Below the pieces are notes generated by a model that saw only the letters and a list, made by a program, of their open reading frames with translations, had not been told where the DNA came from and searched no databases. DNA of 27,871 nucleotides from JAHDBG01 sp963922685. GTDB taxonomy: Bacteria > Pseudomonadota > Gammaproteobacteria > Chromatiales > Chromatiaceae. The stretch spans positions 1 through 27,871 of the forward strand of contig CAWUJM010000021.1 of the NCBI GenBank assembly GCA_963922685.1, read 5' to 3'. How positions within the stretch are numbered: the first letter of the stretch is position 1; every line of letters starts with the position of its first letter. The position numbers and the translations under genes are program-made. Shown here one piece after another: positions 16,320 to 24,567 of this stretch.

Positions 16320-17548
16320 GCGTGCTGAACTGGATTGACCAGCGCTTTCCGGCCACTAAGGTCTGGAACGAACATCTGGCTGAATATTATGCGCCGAAAA
16401 ACTTTAACTTCTGGTATTTCTTCGGCTCACTGGCACTACTGGTACTCATCAACCAGATTGTGACCGGTGTCTGGCTGGCGATGGCGTATAAGCCCTCTGC
16501 CGCCGAGGCATTTGCATCGGTCGAATATATCATGCGCGATATGGAATACGGCTGGCTGATCCGCTATCTGCATTCGACCGGCGCATCCGCCTTTTTCATT
16601 GTGGTCTATCTGCATATGTTTCGCGGGCTGATCTACGGTTCGTATCGTAAACCGCGTGAACTGGTCTGGATCATCGGACTGGTGATCTATCTGATTATGA
16701 TGGCGACCGCCTTTTTCGGCTATCTGTTGCCCTGGGGTCAGATGTCTTACTGGGGTGCTCAGGTGATCGTCAACCTGTTTGCTGCTGTACCCTTTGTGGG
16801 TGAAGACCTGTCGGTCTGGATCCGGGGTGATTACGTGATCTCAGACGCGACCCTGAATCGCTTTTTTGCCCTGCATTTTCTGTTGCCATTTGTGTTAGTC
16901 GCGCTCATCTTCGTGCATATCGTTGCCCTGCATAAGGTGGGCTCGAACAACCCGGATGGTATAGAGATCAAACAGAACAAAGATGAACGGGGTATTCCGA
17001 AAGACGGTATCCGCTTCCATCCGTATTACACGGTGAAAGATACGCTCGGCGTCGGCGTTTTTCTGATCTTTTTTACAGCGGTGGTCTTTTTCTGGCCGGA
17101 TCTCGGCGGGTTATTTCTGGAAGCACCGAATTTTGAGCCGGCGAATCCGCTCAAGACGCCGGAACATATTGCACCTGTCTGGTATTTCACGCCGTTTTAC
17201 GCGATGTTGCGTGCAATACCGCCGATGTTCGGTTCTCAGTTTCCGGGCGTTCTGGTGATGTTTGCGTCTATCCTGATCCTGTTTGCTCTGCCCTGGCTGG
17301 ATCGCAGTCCGGTGAAATCAATCCGCTATAAAGGCGGTATCTTCAAACTGGCCATTGTGGTGTTTGCGGTCAGCTTCGTGATTCTGGGCTATCTGGGGAT
17401 GATTCCCTCAACCCGGATGATTCTGGGACTGGAGGCTTCACTCTGGGCGCAGATCTTTACCGGCCTGTATTTTCTGTTCTTTATCCTGATGCCCTGGTAT
17501 TCCGGACTGAGCCAGGCACAACCGGTTCCGGAGAGAGTGACCACATGA
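16316..17548 (+). CDS. petB: Cytochrome b of the bc1 complex
   Basis: Di-heme membrane subunit that oxidises ubiquinol and reduces quinone, 410 residues with eight or so membrane helices. Heme ligand histidines sit in the helices HSTGASAFFIVVYLHMFRG and LHFLLPFVLVALIFVHIVALH. The Qo-site motif is PVWY (APVWYFTPFYAMLRAIP) rather than PEWY, a variant common in beta/gammaproteobacteria. ATGA overlaps link it to petA and petC. Confidence 0.98.
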   Translation: MSVLNWIDQRFPATKVWNEHLAEYYAPKNFNFWYFFGSLALLVLINQIVTGVWLAMAYKPSAAEAFASVEYIMRDMEYGWLIRYLHSTGASAFFIVVYLHMFRGLIYGSYRKPRELVWIIGLVIYLIMMATAFFGYLLPWGQMSYWGAQVIVNLFAAVPFVGEDLSVWIRGDYVISDATLNRFFALHFLLPFVLVALIFVHIVALHKVGSNNPDGIEIKQNKDERGIPKDGIRFHPYYTVKDTLGVGVFLIFFTAVVFFWPDLGGLFLEAPNFEPANPLKTPEHIAPVWYFTPFYAMLRAIPPMFGSQFPGVLVMFASILILFALPWLDRSPVKSIRYKGGIFKLAIVVFAVSFVILGYLGMIPSTRMILGLEASLWAQIFTGLYFLFFILMPWYSGLSQAQPVPERVTT

Positions 17549-18384
17549 GCCAGAAACAACTGATGAACCGCCTGTTCGCCTGTGCAACGGCTGCTCTGTG
17601 TTATCTGCTGCCGGCCACCGCCTATCCGGCCGGCGGCAGTACGGTGCCCCTGCTGGATGCACAGGTCAATCTGAATAACCAGGTAGCGATACAGCGTGGT
17701 GCCCGGTATTTTGTGAACTATTGTATGGGCTGTCATGCGGCTGAATATGTCCGGTACCAGCTGCTGGAGAATACCGGTCTGACAGCGCAACAGATCAAAG
17801 ACAATCTGATCTTTGACGGCGGCAAGGTGAGCGACCTGATGAAGACGGCATTGCCGCAACAGGATGCGATTACCTGGTTCAGCGGCCCGGTACCGGACCT
17901 GACGCTGACTGCGCGGATTCGCGGTGGTGCAGACTGGATCTATACCTACCTGAAGGGCTTTTATGCTGATCCGGCCCGTCCGCTGGGCACTAACAACACC
18001 CTGTATCCGAATGTCGGGATGCCGAATGTATTATGGGCACTGGAGGGCATCAAAACCCCGGTCTACCGTTATCAGGTCAGGCATCAGGGCGCACTGGTGC
18101 GTGAGTTTGCTGATGAACCCGCTGCACTCGCTTATGTGCAGCAACAAGGCGCTGGATACAAACTGGAAAAGGTTGTGGATCATCTGGTCACAACGCAACC
18201 GGGCACCTTAAGCGAGGCTGAGTTCGATCAGGTCGCGCGTGATATCTCAGCCTTTCTGGGCTATATTGCCGAGCCGATGAAACAGGAACGGCAACAGCTG
18301 GGCTGGTGGGTATTGCTGTTCCTGAGTGTATTTTCTGCGCTGGCCTATTTTATGAAGAAGGCCTGGTGGGAAGATATCCACTAA
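17545..18384 (+). CDS. petC: Cytochrome c1 of the bc1 complex
   Basis: 279-residue membrane-anchored c-type cytochrome. A signal peptide (about 8-28, RLFACATAALCYLLPATAYP) precedes the heme-binding CMGCH motif (C60, C63, H64). A methionine in the GMPNVLW segment is the likely axial ligand region. A single C-terminal anchor, WWVLLFLSVFSALAYFMKK, ends the protein. It accepts electrons from the Rieske protein on the periplasmic side. The sspA gene that often follows petC is absent; a stem-loop and a palindromic repeat follow instead. Confidence 0.97.
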   Translation: MSQKQLMNRLFACATAALCYLLPATAYPAGGSTVPLLDAQVNLNNQVAIQRGARYFVNYCMGCHAAEYVRYQLLENTGLTAQQIKDNLIFDGGKVSDLMKTALPQQDAITWFSGPVPDLTLTARIRGGADWIYTYLKGFYADPARPLGTNNTLYPNVGMPNVLWALEGIKTPVYRYQVRHQGALVREFADEPAALAYVQQQGAGYKLEKVVDHLVTTQPGTLSEAEFDQVARDISAFLGYIAEPMKQERQQLGWWVLLFLSVFSALAYFMKKAWWEDIH

Positions 18385-18414
18385 CAGAATCATTATGGTA
18401 TTCGTGTCAGCATG

Positions 18415-18436
18415 CCCCGGATGATGTTCTCCGGGG
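18415..18436. terminator. Stem-loop after petC
   Basis: CCCCGGA and TCCGGGG form a seven-base stem with an eight-base loop, 30 bp past the petC stop. No T-run follows, so it is not a textbook intrinsic terminator; it may stabilise the mRNA end or end transcription between convergent petC and apaH. Confidence 0.4.
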
Positions 18437-18473
18437 TGCGCCATAAACCGATCTGTCTGACCCCGGTCTATGG

Positions 18474-18495
18474 ATTCCGCGACTTCGCGCGGAAT
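18474..18495. repeat. REP-like intergenic palindrome
   Basis: ATTCCGCG-ACTTCG-CGCGGAAT is a perfect eight-base stem with a six-base loop, set in the context TGGATTCC...GGAATGAC. This resembles the GTCATTCC...GGAATCCA palindromes dispersed between genes in many proteobacteria. Only one copy is seen in this window. Confidence 0.55.
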
Positions 18496-18510
18496 GACGC
18501 TGTGTCAGTC

Positions 18511-19344
18511 TTAAGCTGACGCTTTCGGTTCCTGAGCAGGATAATGCCGCACCGTGGGTTCCGCCTGATCAATCCGTAAAAAAGTCAGCTGCTGGCCCCA
18601 GACACACCCGGTGTCCAGCGCCCAGACATTGTTCGCCGCGTGATAGCCCAGAGTAGACCAGTGTCCGCTGACGATACGGGTCTCTCTGCTGGCCCGGTGC
18701 GGATGACTGAACCAGGGCTGAGCTGCTCCGTCCGACTGGGTGCCCGGTCTTCCTTTTTCGGAAAGGATCAGAACACCGTCCGCCCGACAATACCGCAGTC
18801 GGGTGAAACAGTTGGTGATATAACGCAACCGGTCCATCCTGGTCAGGGTATCCGACCAGGTGTCCGGTTTATGTCCGTATAACTCAGCCAGATAATCAGC
18901 AGCTCCGGTGCCGCGCAGGACCTGTTCCACCTCGGCAGCACGGGCGAGTGCCTGAGTCAGGTTCCATTGCGGTGGCAGACCGGCGTGCAGCATGGCAAAA
19001 TTCAGTCGGGCATCCCAGTGCAGTAAGGGGCGTTGCTGCAACCAGTGGATCAGTTCGCCGCTGTCCGGGGCCTCCAGTACCGGATTCAGGTTGCTCCGGT
19101 CCGCATATTTCAGATTACCGGCGGCCAGTGCCAGCAGATGCAGGTCATGATTACCCAGTACGGCCACCACGGCATTGCCCAGCTGGTGCAGCAGGCGTAA
19201 TACCTGTAAGGAAGCCGGACCACGATTCACCAGATCACCCGCACACCATAACGTATCCTGTGCCGGATCAAAACGCATTTGAGTCAGGGCGTCATCCAGC
19301 GTAGCATAACACCCCTGAATATCACCAACGACGTAGGTTGCCAT
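18511..19344 (-). CDS. apaH: Bis(5'-nucleosyl)-tetraphosphatase, symmetrical
   Basis: Hydrolyses Ap4A to two ADP and also removes Np4 caps from RNA. Metallophosphatase motifs are GDIQGCYATL (7-16), CAGDLVNRGP and VLGNHDLHLLALA, with a C-terminal ALDTGCVWG. The first motif has Q where E. coli has H (GDVHGC); this Q variant is usual in pseudomonad-like ApaH. Length 277 is normal. It starts five bases after apaG on the same strand, the standard apaG-apaH order. Confidence 0.96.
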   Translation of the reverse strand: MATYVVGDIQGCYATLDDALTQMRFDPAQDTLWCAGDLVNRGPASLQVLRLLHQLGNAVVAVLGNHDLHLLALAAGNLKYADRSNLNPVLEAPDSGELIHWLQQRPLLHWDARLNFAMLHAGLPPQWNLTQALARAAEVEQVLRGTGAADYLAELYGHKPDTWSDTLTRMDRLRYITNCFTRLRYCRADGVLILSEKGRPGTQSDGAAQPWFSHPHRASRETRIVSGHWSTLGYHAANNVWALDTGCVWGQQLTFLRIDQAEPTVRHYPAQEPKASA

Positions 19345-19349
19345 CGGGC

Positions 19350-19724
19350 TTAATGCAGCGTACGGGGAATGGAGAGTGTAAAGCGGTCAATTGGCACCAG
19401 AAAGCATTCGCCGGCGTCTGTTTCCATCTCATATTCTCCTTCCATCGTATTCACCGGCGTTTCTAACATGGCACCGCTGGTATAACGAAACCGGGTGCCG
19501 GGTTGCAGACACGGTTGTTTGCCCACCACACCATCACCTGCCACTTCCCGCGCCTGACAGTCTGAGTCCGTGATCAGCCAGCGTCGGCGTCGTAAGGTGA
19601 CCGGTACCTCACTCAGATTGCTGATCGTAATCGTGTAGGCAAACGCATACCGGTTATCTTCCGGTGTGGATTGTTCTTCAAGATAAAAGGTCTCGGCCTC
19701 TACCCTGACTGGATATCGATGCAT
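19350..19724 (-). CDS. apaG: ApaG protein (DUF525)
   Basis: 124-residue beta-sandwich protein of the ApaG family: YAFAYTITISNLSEVPVTLRR, RRWLITDSDC, EVAGDGVVGKQPCLQPG and SGAMLETPVNTMEGEYEM. Its biochemical role is unclear. It leads the apaG-apaH pair and is divergent from mnmG with 70 bp between starts; I could not identify a convincing promoter for either in that gap. Confidence 0.95.
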   Translation of the reverse strand: MHRYPVRVEAETFYLEEQSTPEDNRYAFAYTITISNLSEVPVTLRRRRWLITDSDCQAREVAGDGVVGKQPCLQPGTRFRYTSGAMLETPVNTMEGEYEMETDAGECFLVPIDRFTLSIPRTLH

Positions 19725-19794
19725 AACAGTGCTTTTCTGGTCGTTAACAAAAATTCTGACAGGTGCAGCAAGGCACCCCCTAAGTATTATCGCG

Positions 19795-21693
19795 ATGTTT
19801 CACCCTGATAGCTACCAGGTGATTGTGGTCGGTGGTGGCCACGCCGGCACCGAAGCCGCCCTGGCCGCAGCGCGCATGGGCGCTGCCACCCTGTTACTGA
19901 CCCACAGCATAGATACGCTTGGCCAGATGAGTTGCAACCCGGCGATTGGCGGTATCGGTAAGGGTCATCTGGTGAAAGAAATTGATGCACTCGGTGGTCT
20001 GATGGCGACTGCTGCAGACCAGGCTGGCATTCAGTTCCGGATCCTGAATGCCCGCAAGGGTCCGGCGGTGCGGGCCACCCGCGCTCAGGCGGACCGGATC
20101 CTGTACAAAGGTGCGGTGCGTACTGCATTGGAACAACAGCCGAATCTGGATATCTTTCAGCAAAGTGTCGACGACCTGATTCTGGAACAGGATCGTATCG
20201 CAGGCGTGGTGACCCGTATGGGCCTGAAGTTCCGGGCACCAGCCGTGGTATTGACGGTCGGCACCTTTCTGGGCGGACGTATCCATATCGGCCAGGAACA
20301 ACAAACCGGCGGGCGGGCTGGCGATCCGCCAGCGAACCGGCTGGCTGCCCGCCTCCGCGAGCTGCCATTCCGGGTGGCACGACTCAAGACCGGCACGCCG
20401 CCCCGTCTGGATGGACGCAGTATTGATTATGCCGCATTAACTGCGCAACCGGGCGATCAGCCGACGCCCGTCTTTTCCTGTCGGGGTACAGTGGCGCAAC
20501 ATCCACGCCAGGTTTCCTGTCACATTACCCACACCAATCCGCAGACCCACGAGATTATCCGGCAGGGTTTATCCCGTTCTCCCTTGTATACCGGCGTCAT
20601 TGATGGGGTCGGTCCGCGTTACTGCCCTTCGATTGAAGACAAGATTGTCCGCTTTGCGGACCGGACATCGCATCAGATCTTTCTGGAGCCGGAAGGACTC
20701 AGCAGCCATGAAGTGTATCCGAATGGTATGTCCACCTCGCTGCCATTCGATGTCCAGTGGGCATTGGTGCGTTCGGTACCTGGCCTGGAACAGGCCAGGA
20801 TGACCCGCCCCGGTTATGCGATTGAATATGATTTTTTTGACCCGCGCGATCTGCATCCGACATTACAGACCCGAACGATCCGGGGGTTGTTCTTTGCCGG
20901 TCAGATCAACGGCACCACAGGCTATGAAGAAGCCGCTGCACAAGGTCTGCTGGCCGGAATCAACGCGACCCTGATGGTACGCGAACAGGCACCCTGGTAT
21001 CCCCGGCGTGACCAGGCCTATCTGGGTGTGCTGGTAGACGACCTGATCACGCGCGGTACTCAGGAACCGTATCGTATGTTCACCTCACGCGCAGAATATC
21101 GCTTATTACTGCGTGAAGACAATGCTGATCTGCGCCTGACCGAACAGGGCCATGCGCTGGGATTGATCAGCGAGGCGCAATGGGTCTGGTTCCAGCGCAA
21201 ACAGGAAGCGATTGTGCAGGAACAGCAACGATTGCGCGATACCTGGGTACAACCGCACCATCTGGCACCGGAACAGGCCAGGGCACTGCTTGGCGACCTG
21301 TTGCGGCGCGAAACCCGTGCGCTGGATCTGGTGGCACGTCCGCAGTCTGACTATGCCAGGGTGACACAGATTCCGGCAGTCGGTACAGCCAGTATGGCCG
21401 ACGATCTGCAGGCTCAGGTGACAGAGCAGGTGGAAGTTCAGGCGAAATATGCCGGTTATATTACCCGCCAGCAGGAAGATATCCGACGTGCACAACAAGC
21501 CGAAGACACCCTGTTGCCCTCTGATCTTGCGTATCATCAGATCAGTGGACTGTCGGCTGAAGTCCGGGAAAAACTATCTCAGCAACGACCCGCCACACTT
21601 GGACAGGCCGGGCGGGTTCCGGGCATCACCCCGGCGGCTCTGTCCCTGTTACGTATCCATCTGAAAAAGCAGCACCTCAGAACAGCTGCCTGA
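19795..21693 (+). CDS. mnmG: tRNA uridine-5-carboxymethylaminomethyl modification enzyme, FAD subunit
   Basis: MnmG (GidA) works with MnmE to place carboxymethylaminomethyl groups on U34 of certain tRNAs. I place the start at ATG 19795 (632 residues), because MFHPDSYQVIVVGGGHAGTE begins the family's FAD Rossmann fold (G13-G18) and the upstream 22 codons have no family resemblance. Other motifs: CNPAIGGIGKGHLVKEIDALGG, NARKGPAVRATRAQADR, and GQINGTTGYEEAAAQGL. The gidB/rsmG and par genes that usually follow are replaced by a holin gene. Confidence 0.97.
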   Translation: MFHPDSYQVIVVGGGHAGTEAALAAARMGAATLLLTHSIDTLGQMSCNPAIGGIGKGHLVKEIDALGGLMATAADQAGIQFRILNARKGPAVRATRAQADRILYKGAVRTALEQQPNLDIFQQSVDDLILEQDRIAGVVTRMGLKFRAPAVVLTVGTFLGGRIHIGQEQQTGGRAGDPPANRLAARLRELPFRVARLKTGTPPRLDGRSIDYAALTAQPGDQPTPVFSCRGTVAQHPRQVSCHITHTNPQTHEIIRQGLSRSPLYTGVIDGVGPRYCPSIEDKIVRFADRTSHQIFLEPEGLSSHEVYPNGMSTSLPFDVQWALVRSVPGLEQARMTRPGYAIEYDFFDPRDLHPTLQTRTIRGLFFAGQINGTTGYEEAAAQGLLAGINATLMVREQAPWYPRRDQAYLGVLVDDLITRGTQEPYRMFTSRAEYRLLLREDNADLRLTEQGHALGLISEAQWVWFQRKQEAIVQEQQRLRDTWVQPHHLAPEQARALLGDLLRRETRALDLVARPQSDYARVTQIPAVGTASMADDLQAQVTEQVEVQAKYAGYITRQQEDIRRAQQAEDTLLPSDLAYHQISGLSAEVREKLSQQRPATLGQAGRVPGITPAALSLLRIHLKKQHLRTAA

Positions 21694-21707
21694 CACAGGA
21701 GAAAACG

Positions 21708-22124
21708 ATGCTTCTTGAGACACTATTAGGTCCGGTCACTTCATTACTGGATAAATTTATTGAAGATAAAGACCAGAAACAGAAGCTGGCACACGAGATT
21801 GCGACTCTGGCACAAAAACAGGCGCATGCTGAGGTACTGGCACAACTGGAAGTGAATAAGACCGAAGCCGCCAGTAACTCATTGTTTGTTGCTGGCTGGC
21901 GACCCGCTGTCGGTTGGATTTGTGGCCTTGCGTTTGCCTGGCATTTTGTGCTGGAACCGATGGCCGGGTTTGTTCTGGCCTATATCGTTGACACACCACC
22001 GACATTACCGGCCCTGGATATGACGGCTTTAATGACCGTACTGATGGGGATGCTGGGTCTGGGTGGTTTGCGCACGTATGAAAAGAAAACAGGGGTTGAT
22101 AAACCAAGAGTCAGCCTGAAATAA
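21708..22124 (+). CDS. Holin of the 3TM (GTA-type) family
   Basis: 138-residue protein with a charged, probably coiled N-terminal half (about 15-52) followed by membrane segments (about 64-83, 84-95 and 104-121): WRPAVGWICGLAFAWHFVLEP and TALMTVLMGMLGLGGLRTYEK. This is the signature of the 3TM holins named for gene transfer agent release. AGGAG lies before the ATG, 15 bp after mnmG. No other phage structural gene is nearby; the only endolysin-like gene in the window is at 14808-15575. It could be a domesticated or leftover lysis gene. Convergent with hemC, 31 bp apart. Confidence 0.83.
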   Translation: MLLETLLGPVTSLLDKFIEDKDQKQKLAHEIATLAQKQAHAEVLAQLEVNKTEAASNSLFVAGWRPAVGWICGLAFAWHFVLEPMAGFVLAYIVDTPPTLPALDMTALMTVLMGMLGLGGLRTYEKKTGVDKPRVSLK

Positions 22125-22155
22125 GGTCAGAGGTGCCTGGGTGGCAGAACTGTGC

Positions 22156-23073
22156 TCAGCAGGCAGCCCGGAGCAATTCGGCAGCACCCTGAACCAGTAA
22201 TGCATCAGCTACCCGGCGACCCAGCATTTCAGCCTGGTTGCCGGGGGCACACCCTTCGGCGCGCAGAATCCGGCTGCCGTCCACTGCGCCCACTATTCCT
22301 CTCAGCAAGATTTGACCCTTTCGCCAGACAGCGTGACCACCAATCGGCACCTGACACCCCCCCTCCAGCCGCCGGTTCATCGCCCGTTCTGCTGTAACAC
22401 AACAGGCGGTATCCGCATCATGCAATCCTGCCACTAATTTCCGGGTTGCCTGATCATCGACCCGGCACTCGACCCCGATGGCACCCTGACCAATCGCCGG
22501 CAGACTGATCTCTGCCGGAATATACTGGCGAATCCGGTGTGTCAGTTCCAGACGATGCAGCCCGGCAGCCGCCAGTACAATAGCGGCATAATCGCCTGCA
22601 TCCAGCCTGGCGAGCCGGGTATTCACATTACCGCGCAGTGATGCAATCCGCAGGTGTGGATACTGGTGTCGGATCTGGCAGGCACGTCGCAGACTGGCTG
22701 TCCCGACACAGGCGTTCTTCGGTAAGGCAGCTAACGTTGCATATTGTGTGCTGACCAGTGCATCCAGTGGCTCTGCACGTGGCAGAATCGCTGCTAGGTG
22801 CAGCCCTTCCGGCAGTTGCACTGGCATATCCTTGATGGAATGTACGGCGATATCAGCTGTGTGTTGCAACAGACTGACTTCCAGCTCTTTTACAAACAAC
22901 CCTTTACCGCCGACTTTTGCCAGTGGCGTATCCTGAATCTTATCGCCTCGGGTACTGAAACCACAGATCACCGGGTTCAGTCCCGGATTCAGCCGGGCCA
23001 GTTGTTCAGCGACCCACGCCGCCTGCCAGCGGGCCAGGGGGGATTGACGGGTTGCGATGCGCAGAGTTGACAT
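22156..23073 (-). CDS. hemC: Hydroxymethylbilane synthase (porphobilinogen deaminase)
   Basis: Condenses four porphobilinogen units to hydroxymethylbilane in tetrapyrrole synthesis. The dipyrromethane cofactor Cys is C240 in LEGGCQVPIG and the catalytic Asp is D82 in HSIKDMPVQLPEG. Also seen: ATRQSPLARWQA, GDKIQDTPLAKVGGKGLFVKE and SLRGNVNTRL. Length 305 is normal. The usual hemD partner does not follow; the gene ends facing the holin. The ATG lies two bases after the stop of a small ORF that overlaps nrdB, so it is part of an nrdB-smORF-hemC unit. Confidence 0.97.
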   Translation of the reverse strand: MSTLRIATRQSPLARWQAAWVAEQLARLNPGLNPVICGFSTRGDKIQDTPLAKVGGKGLFVKELEVSLLQHTADIAVHSIKDMPVQLPEGLHLAAILPRAEPLDALVSTQYATLAALPKNACVGTASLRRACQIRHQYPHLRIASLRGNVNTRLARLDAGDYAAIVLAAAGLHRLELTHRIRQYIPAEISLPAIGQGAIGVECRVDDQATRKLVAGLHDADTACCVTAERAMNRRLEGGCQVPIGGHAVWRKGQILLRGIVGAVDGSRILRAEGCAPGNQAEMLGRRVADALLVQGAAELLRAAC

Positions 23074-23075
23074 GT

Positions 23076-23216
23076 CTACTGAATCTGACGCCAGGACTGA
23101 CGTCCCGACTCAGATGTAGCCTGTTGCATCGGTTCGGGTGATGCCACCATCGCCGCATCCCCTGCCAGCAAGGTGCTGTACATCACACTGCATAAAACGA
23201 TCACGTACAGCATCAT
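23076..23216 (-). CDS. Small ORF (46 codons) with hydrophobic leader, coupled to nrdB and hemC
   Basis: An ATG at 23216 overlaps the nrdB stop (GAATGATG context) and the frame stays open to a TAG at 23076-23078, two bases before the hemC ATG. It exactly fills the gap between the two genes. The product begins MMLYVIVLCSVMYSTLLAGD, a hydrophobic leader or single membrane segment, then a polar tail (PEPMQQATSESGRQSW). No family recognised. The precise fit suggests real translation or at least a coupling device. Confidence 0.55.
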   Translation of the reverse strand: MMLYVIVLCSVMYSTLLAGDAAMVASPEPMQQATSESGRQSWRQIQ

Positions 23217-24379
23217 TCCCAGTTCAGTGCGCCGCCGGTCTGATATTCGGTGACGCGTGTTTCAAAAAAGTTTTTTTCTTTTTTCAGATCCAGCACTTCA
23301 GACATCCAGGGGAACGGATTCACTGCGCCCGGATATTGTTCCGGCAGACCGATCTGTCCACAGCGCCGGTTCGCAATAAACTGCAGATAATCTGCAAACA
23401 TGCCGACATTCAGGCCCAGCACACCACGTGGCATCGTATCCTGCGCATAGGCTGTTTCCAGCTCGACTGCTTCTCTGATCATGCCGGTGATGTCGGCCTG
23501 AAATTCTGTTGTCCACAGGTGCGGGTTTTCGAGTCTGATCTGGTTGATGACATCCATGCCGAAGTTCATATGCATGGATTCATCACGCAGAATATACTGA
23601 AACTGTTCAGCCGTACCCGTCATCTTATTGCGCCGACCCATGCTCAGGATCTGCACAAAGCCGACATAAAAAAAGATGCCCTCAAAAATGACATAAAATG
23701 CCACCAGTTCACGTAATAGCTTCTGATCATTTTCCGGCGTACCGGTACGAAAATCCGGATCGGCCAGATGCCGGGTAAACGGCAGGGCCCATTCCGCCTT
23801 GCGTGCCACGACCGGTACCTCGCGGTACATGTTGAACACCTCGCCTTCATCCAGCCCGAGTGATTCAATCACATACTGATACGCATGAGTGTGCAGCGCT
23901 TCCTCAAATGCCTGGCGCAGCAGATACTGGCGGCATTCCGGATTGGTGATATGGCGATAGACTGCCAGCACCAGATTATTTGCAACCAGCGAGTCGGCGG
24001 TGGAAAAAAAGCCCAGATTACGTTTGATGATCAGACGTTCATCGTCCGTCAGTCCCTGCGGATCCTTCCACAGCGCGATATCCGCCGTCATATTGACTTC
24101 CTGCGGCATCCAGTGATTCGCGCAACCATCCAGATATTTCTGCCAGGCCCATTCATATTTGAACGGAACCAACTGGTTCACATCAGCACGACAATTGATA
24201 ATCTGTTTGTCGTCCACCCGGATGCGCCCGGCACCTATCGCCAGACCTTCCAGGCCCTGCACACCGCCCTCCACCGGGGGCTGCAGACGATTCACGTCAT
24301 CCACTGAGGTGTTTGCAATTACCGCGTCCGGCGTGGCACCGTATGGTGTCTTAGCGAGTGGATCGTCCCAATTCAACAT
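23213..24379 (-). CDS. nrdB: Ribonucleotide-diphosphate reductase, beta subunit (class Ia)
   Basis: Small subunit that houses the di-iron tyrosyl radical needed for dNTP synthesis. By comparison with E. coli NrdB: D129 (STADS), E160 and H163 with radical Y167 in EEALHTHAY, a later Glu in VAFYVIFEGIFF, and E/H in RDESMHMNFG. Length is 388 residues. GGAG precedes the ATG by six bases. The nrdA gene is not in the window and does not lie directly upstream, so the two subunits are separated. It is followed by a coupled small ORF and hemC. Confidence 0.96.
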   Translation of the reverse strand: MLNWDDPLAKTPYGATPDAVIANTSVDDVNRLQPPVEGGVQGLEGLAIGAGRIRVDDKQIINCRADVNQLVPFKYEWAWQKYLDGCANHWMPQEVNMTADIALWKDPQGLTDDERLIIKRNLGFFSTADSLVANNLVLAVYRHITNPECRQYLLRQAFEEALHTHAYQYVIESLGLDEGEVFNMYREVPVVARKAEWALPFTRHLADPDFRTGTPENDQKLLRELVAFYVIFEGIFFYVGFVQILSMGRRNKMTGTAEQFQYILRDESMHMNFGMDVINQIRLENPHLWTTEFQADITGMIREAVELETAYAQDTMPRGVLGLNVGMFADYLQFIANRRCGQIGLPEQYPGAVNPFPWMSEVLDLKKEKNFFETRVTEYQTGGALNWE

Positions 24380-24567
24380 AATGACTCCGTTTATACATAC
24401 CCGGCTACTGCCTGCAAGCAGAGCGGGTCAGATTCTGATGGTATCAGCTGCAGTCGTCGCGTTGGCATGGCTCTCTGAGGTACGACACTGGTCTGATTTC
24501 CGGGGTCTACTATACTGCATCTGGTCCCGGTTATGCTGCTGTCCTGTTAAGCCTGGATTGTATCTGC
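24380..24567. other. Intergenic region upstream of nrdB
   Basis: The minus strand here has frequent stops and no nrdA-like C-terminus. I could not identify a strong promoter; a TATA-like stretch just before the nrdB ribosome binding site is too close to the start to be convincing. Nothing else recognisable. Confidence 0.3.

Noticed and set aside
17160..17220. PVWY instead of PEWY in cytochrome b as a possible Qo-site defect
   Set aside because: PVWY is a natural variant of beta/gammaproteobacterial cytochrome b, and the rest of the protein is intact.
19310..19335. Q in place of H in the first metallophosphatase motif of ApaH (GDIQGC)
   Set aside because: The same Q is normal in pseudomonad-type ApaH; other metal-binding motifs are intact.
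23138..23716. Plus-strand ORF of 192 codons opposite the nrdB 3' end
   Set aside because: Antisense to conserved nrdB residues; no family resemblance.
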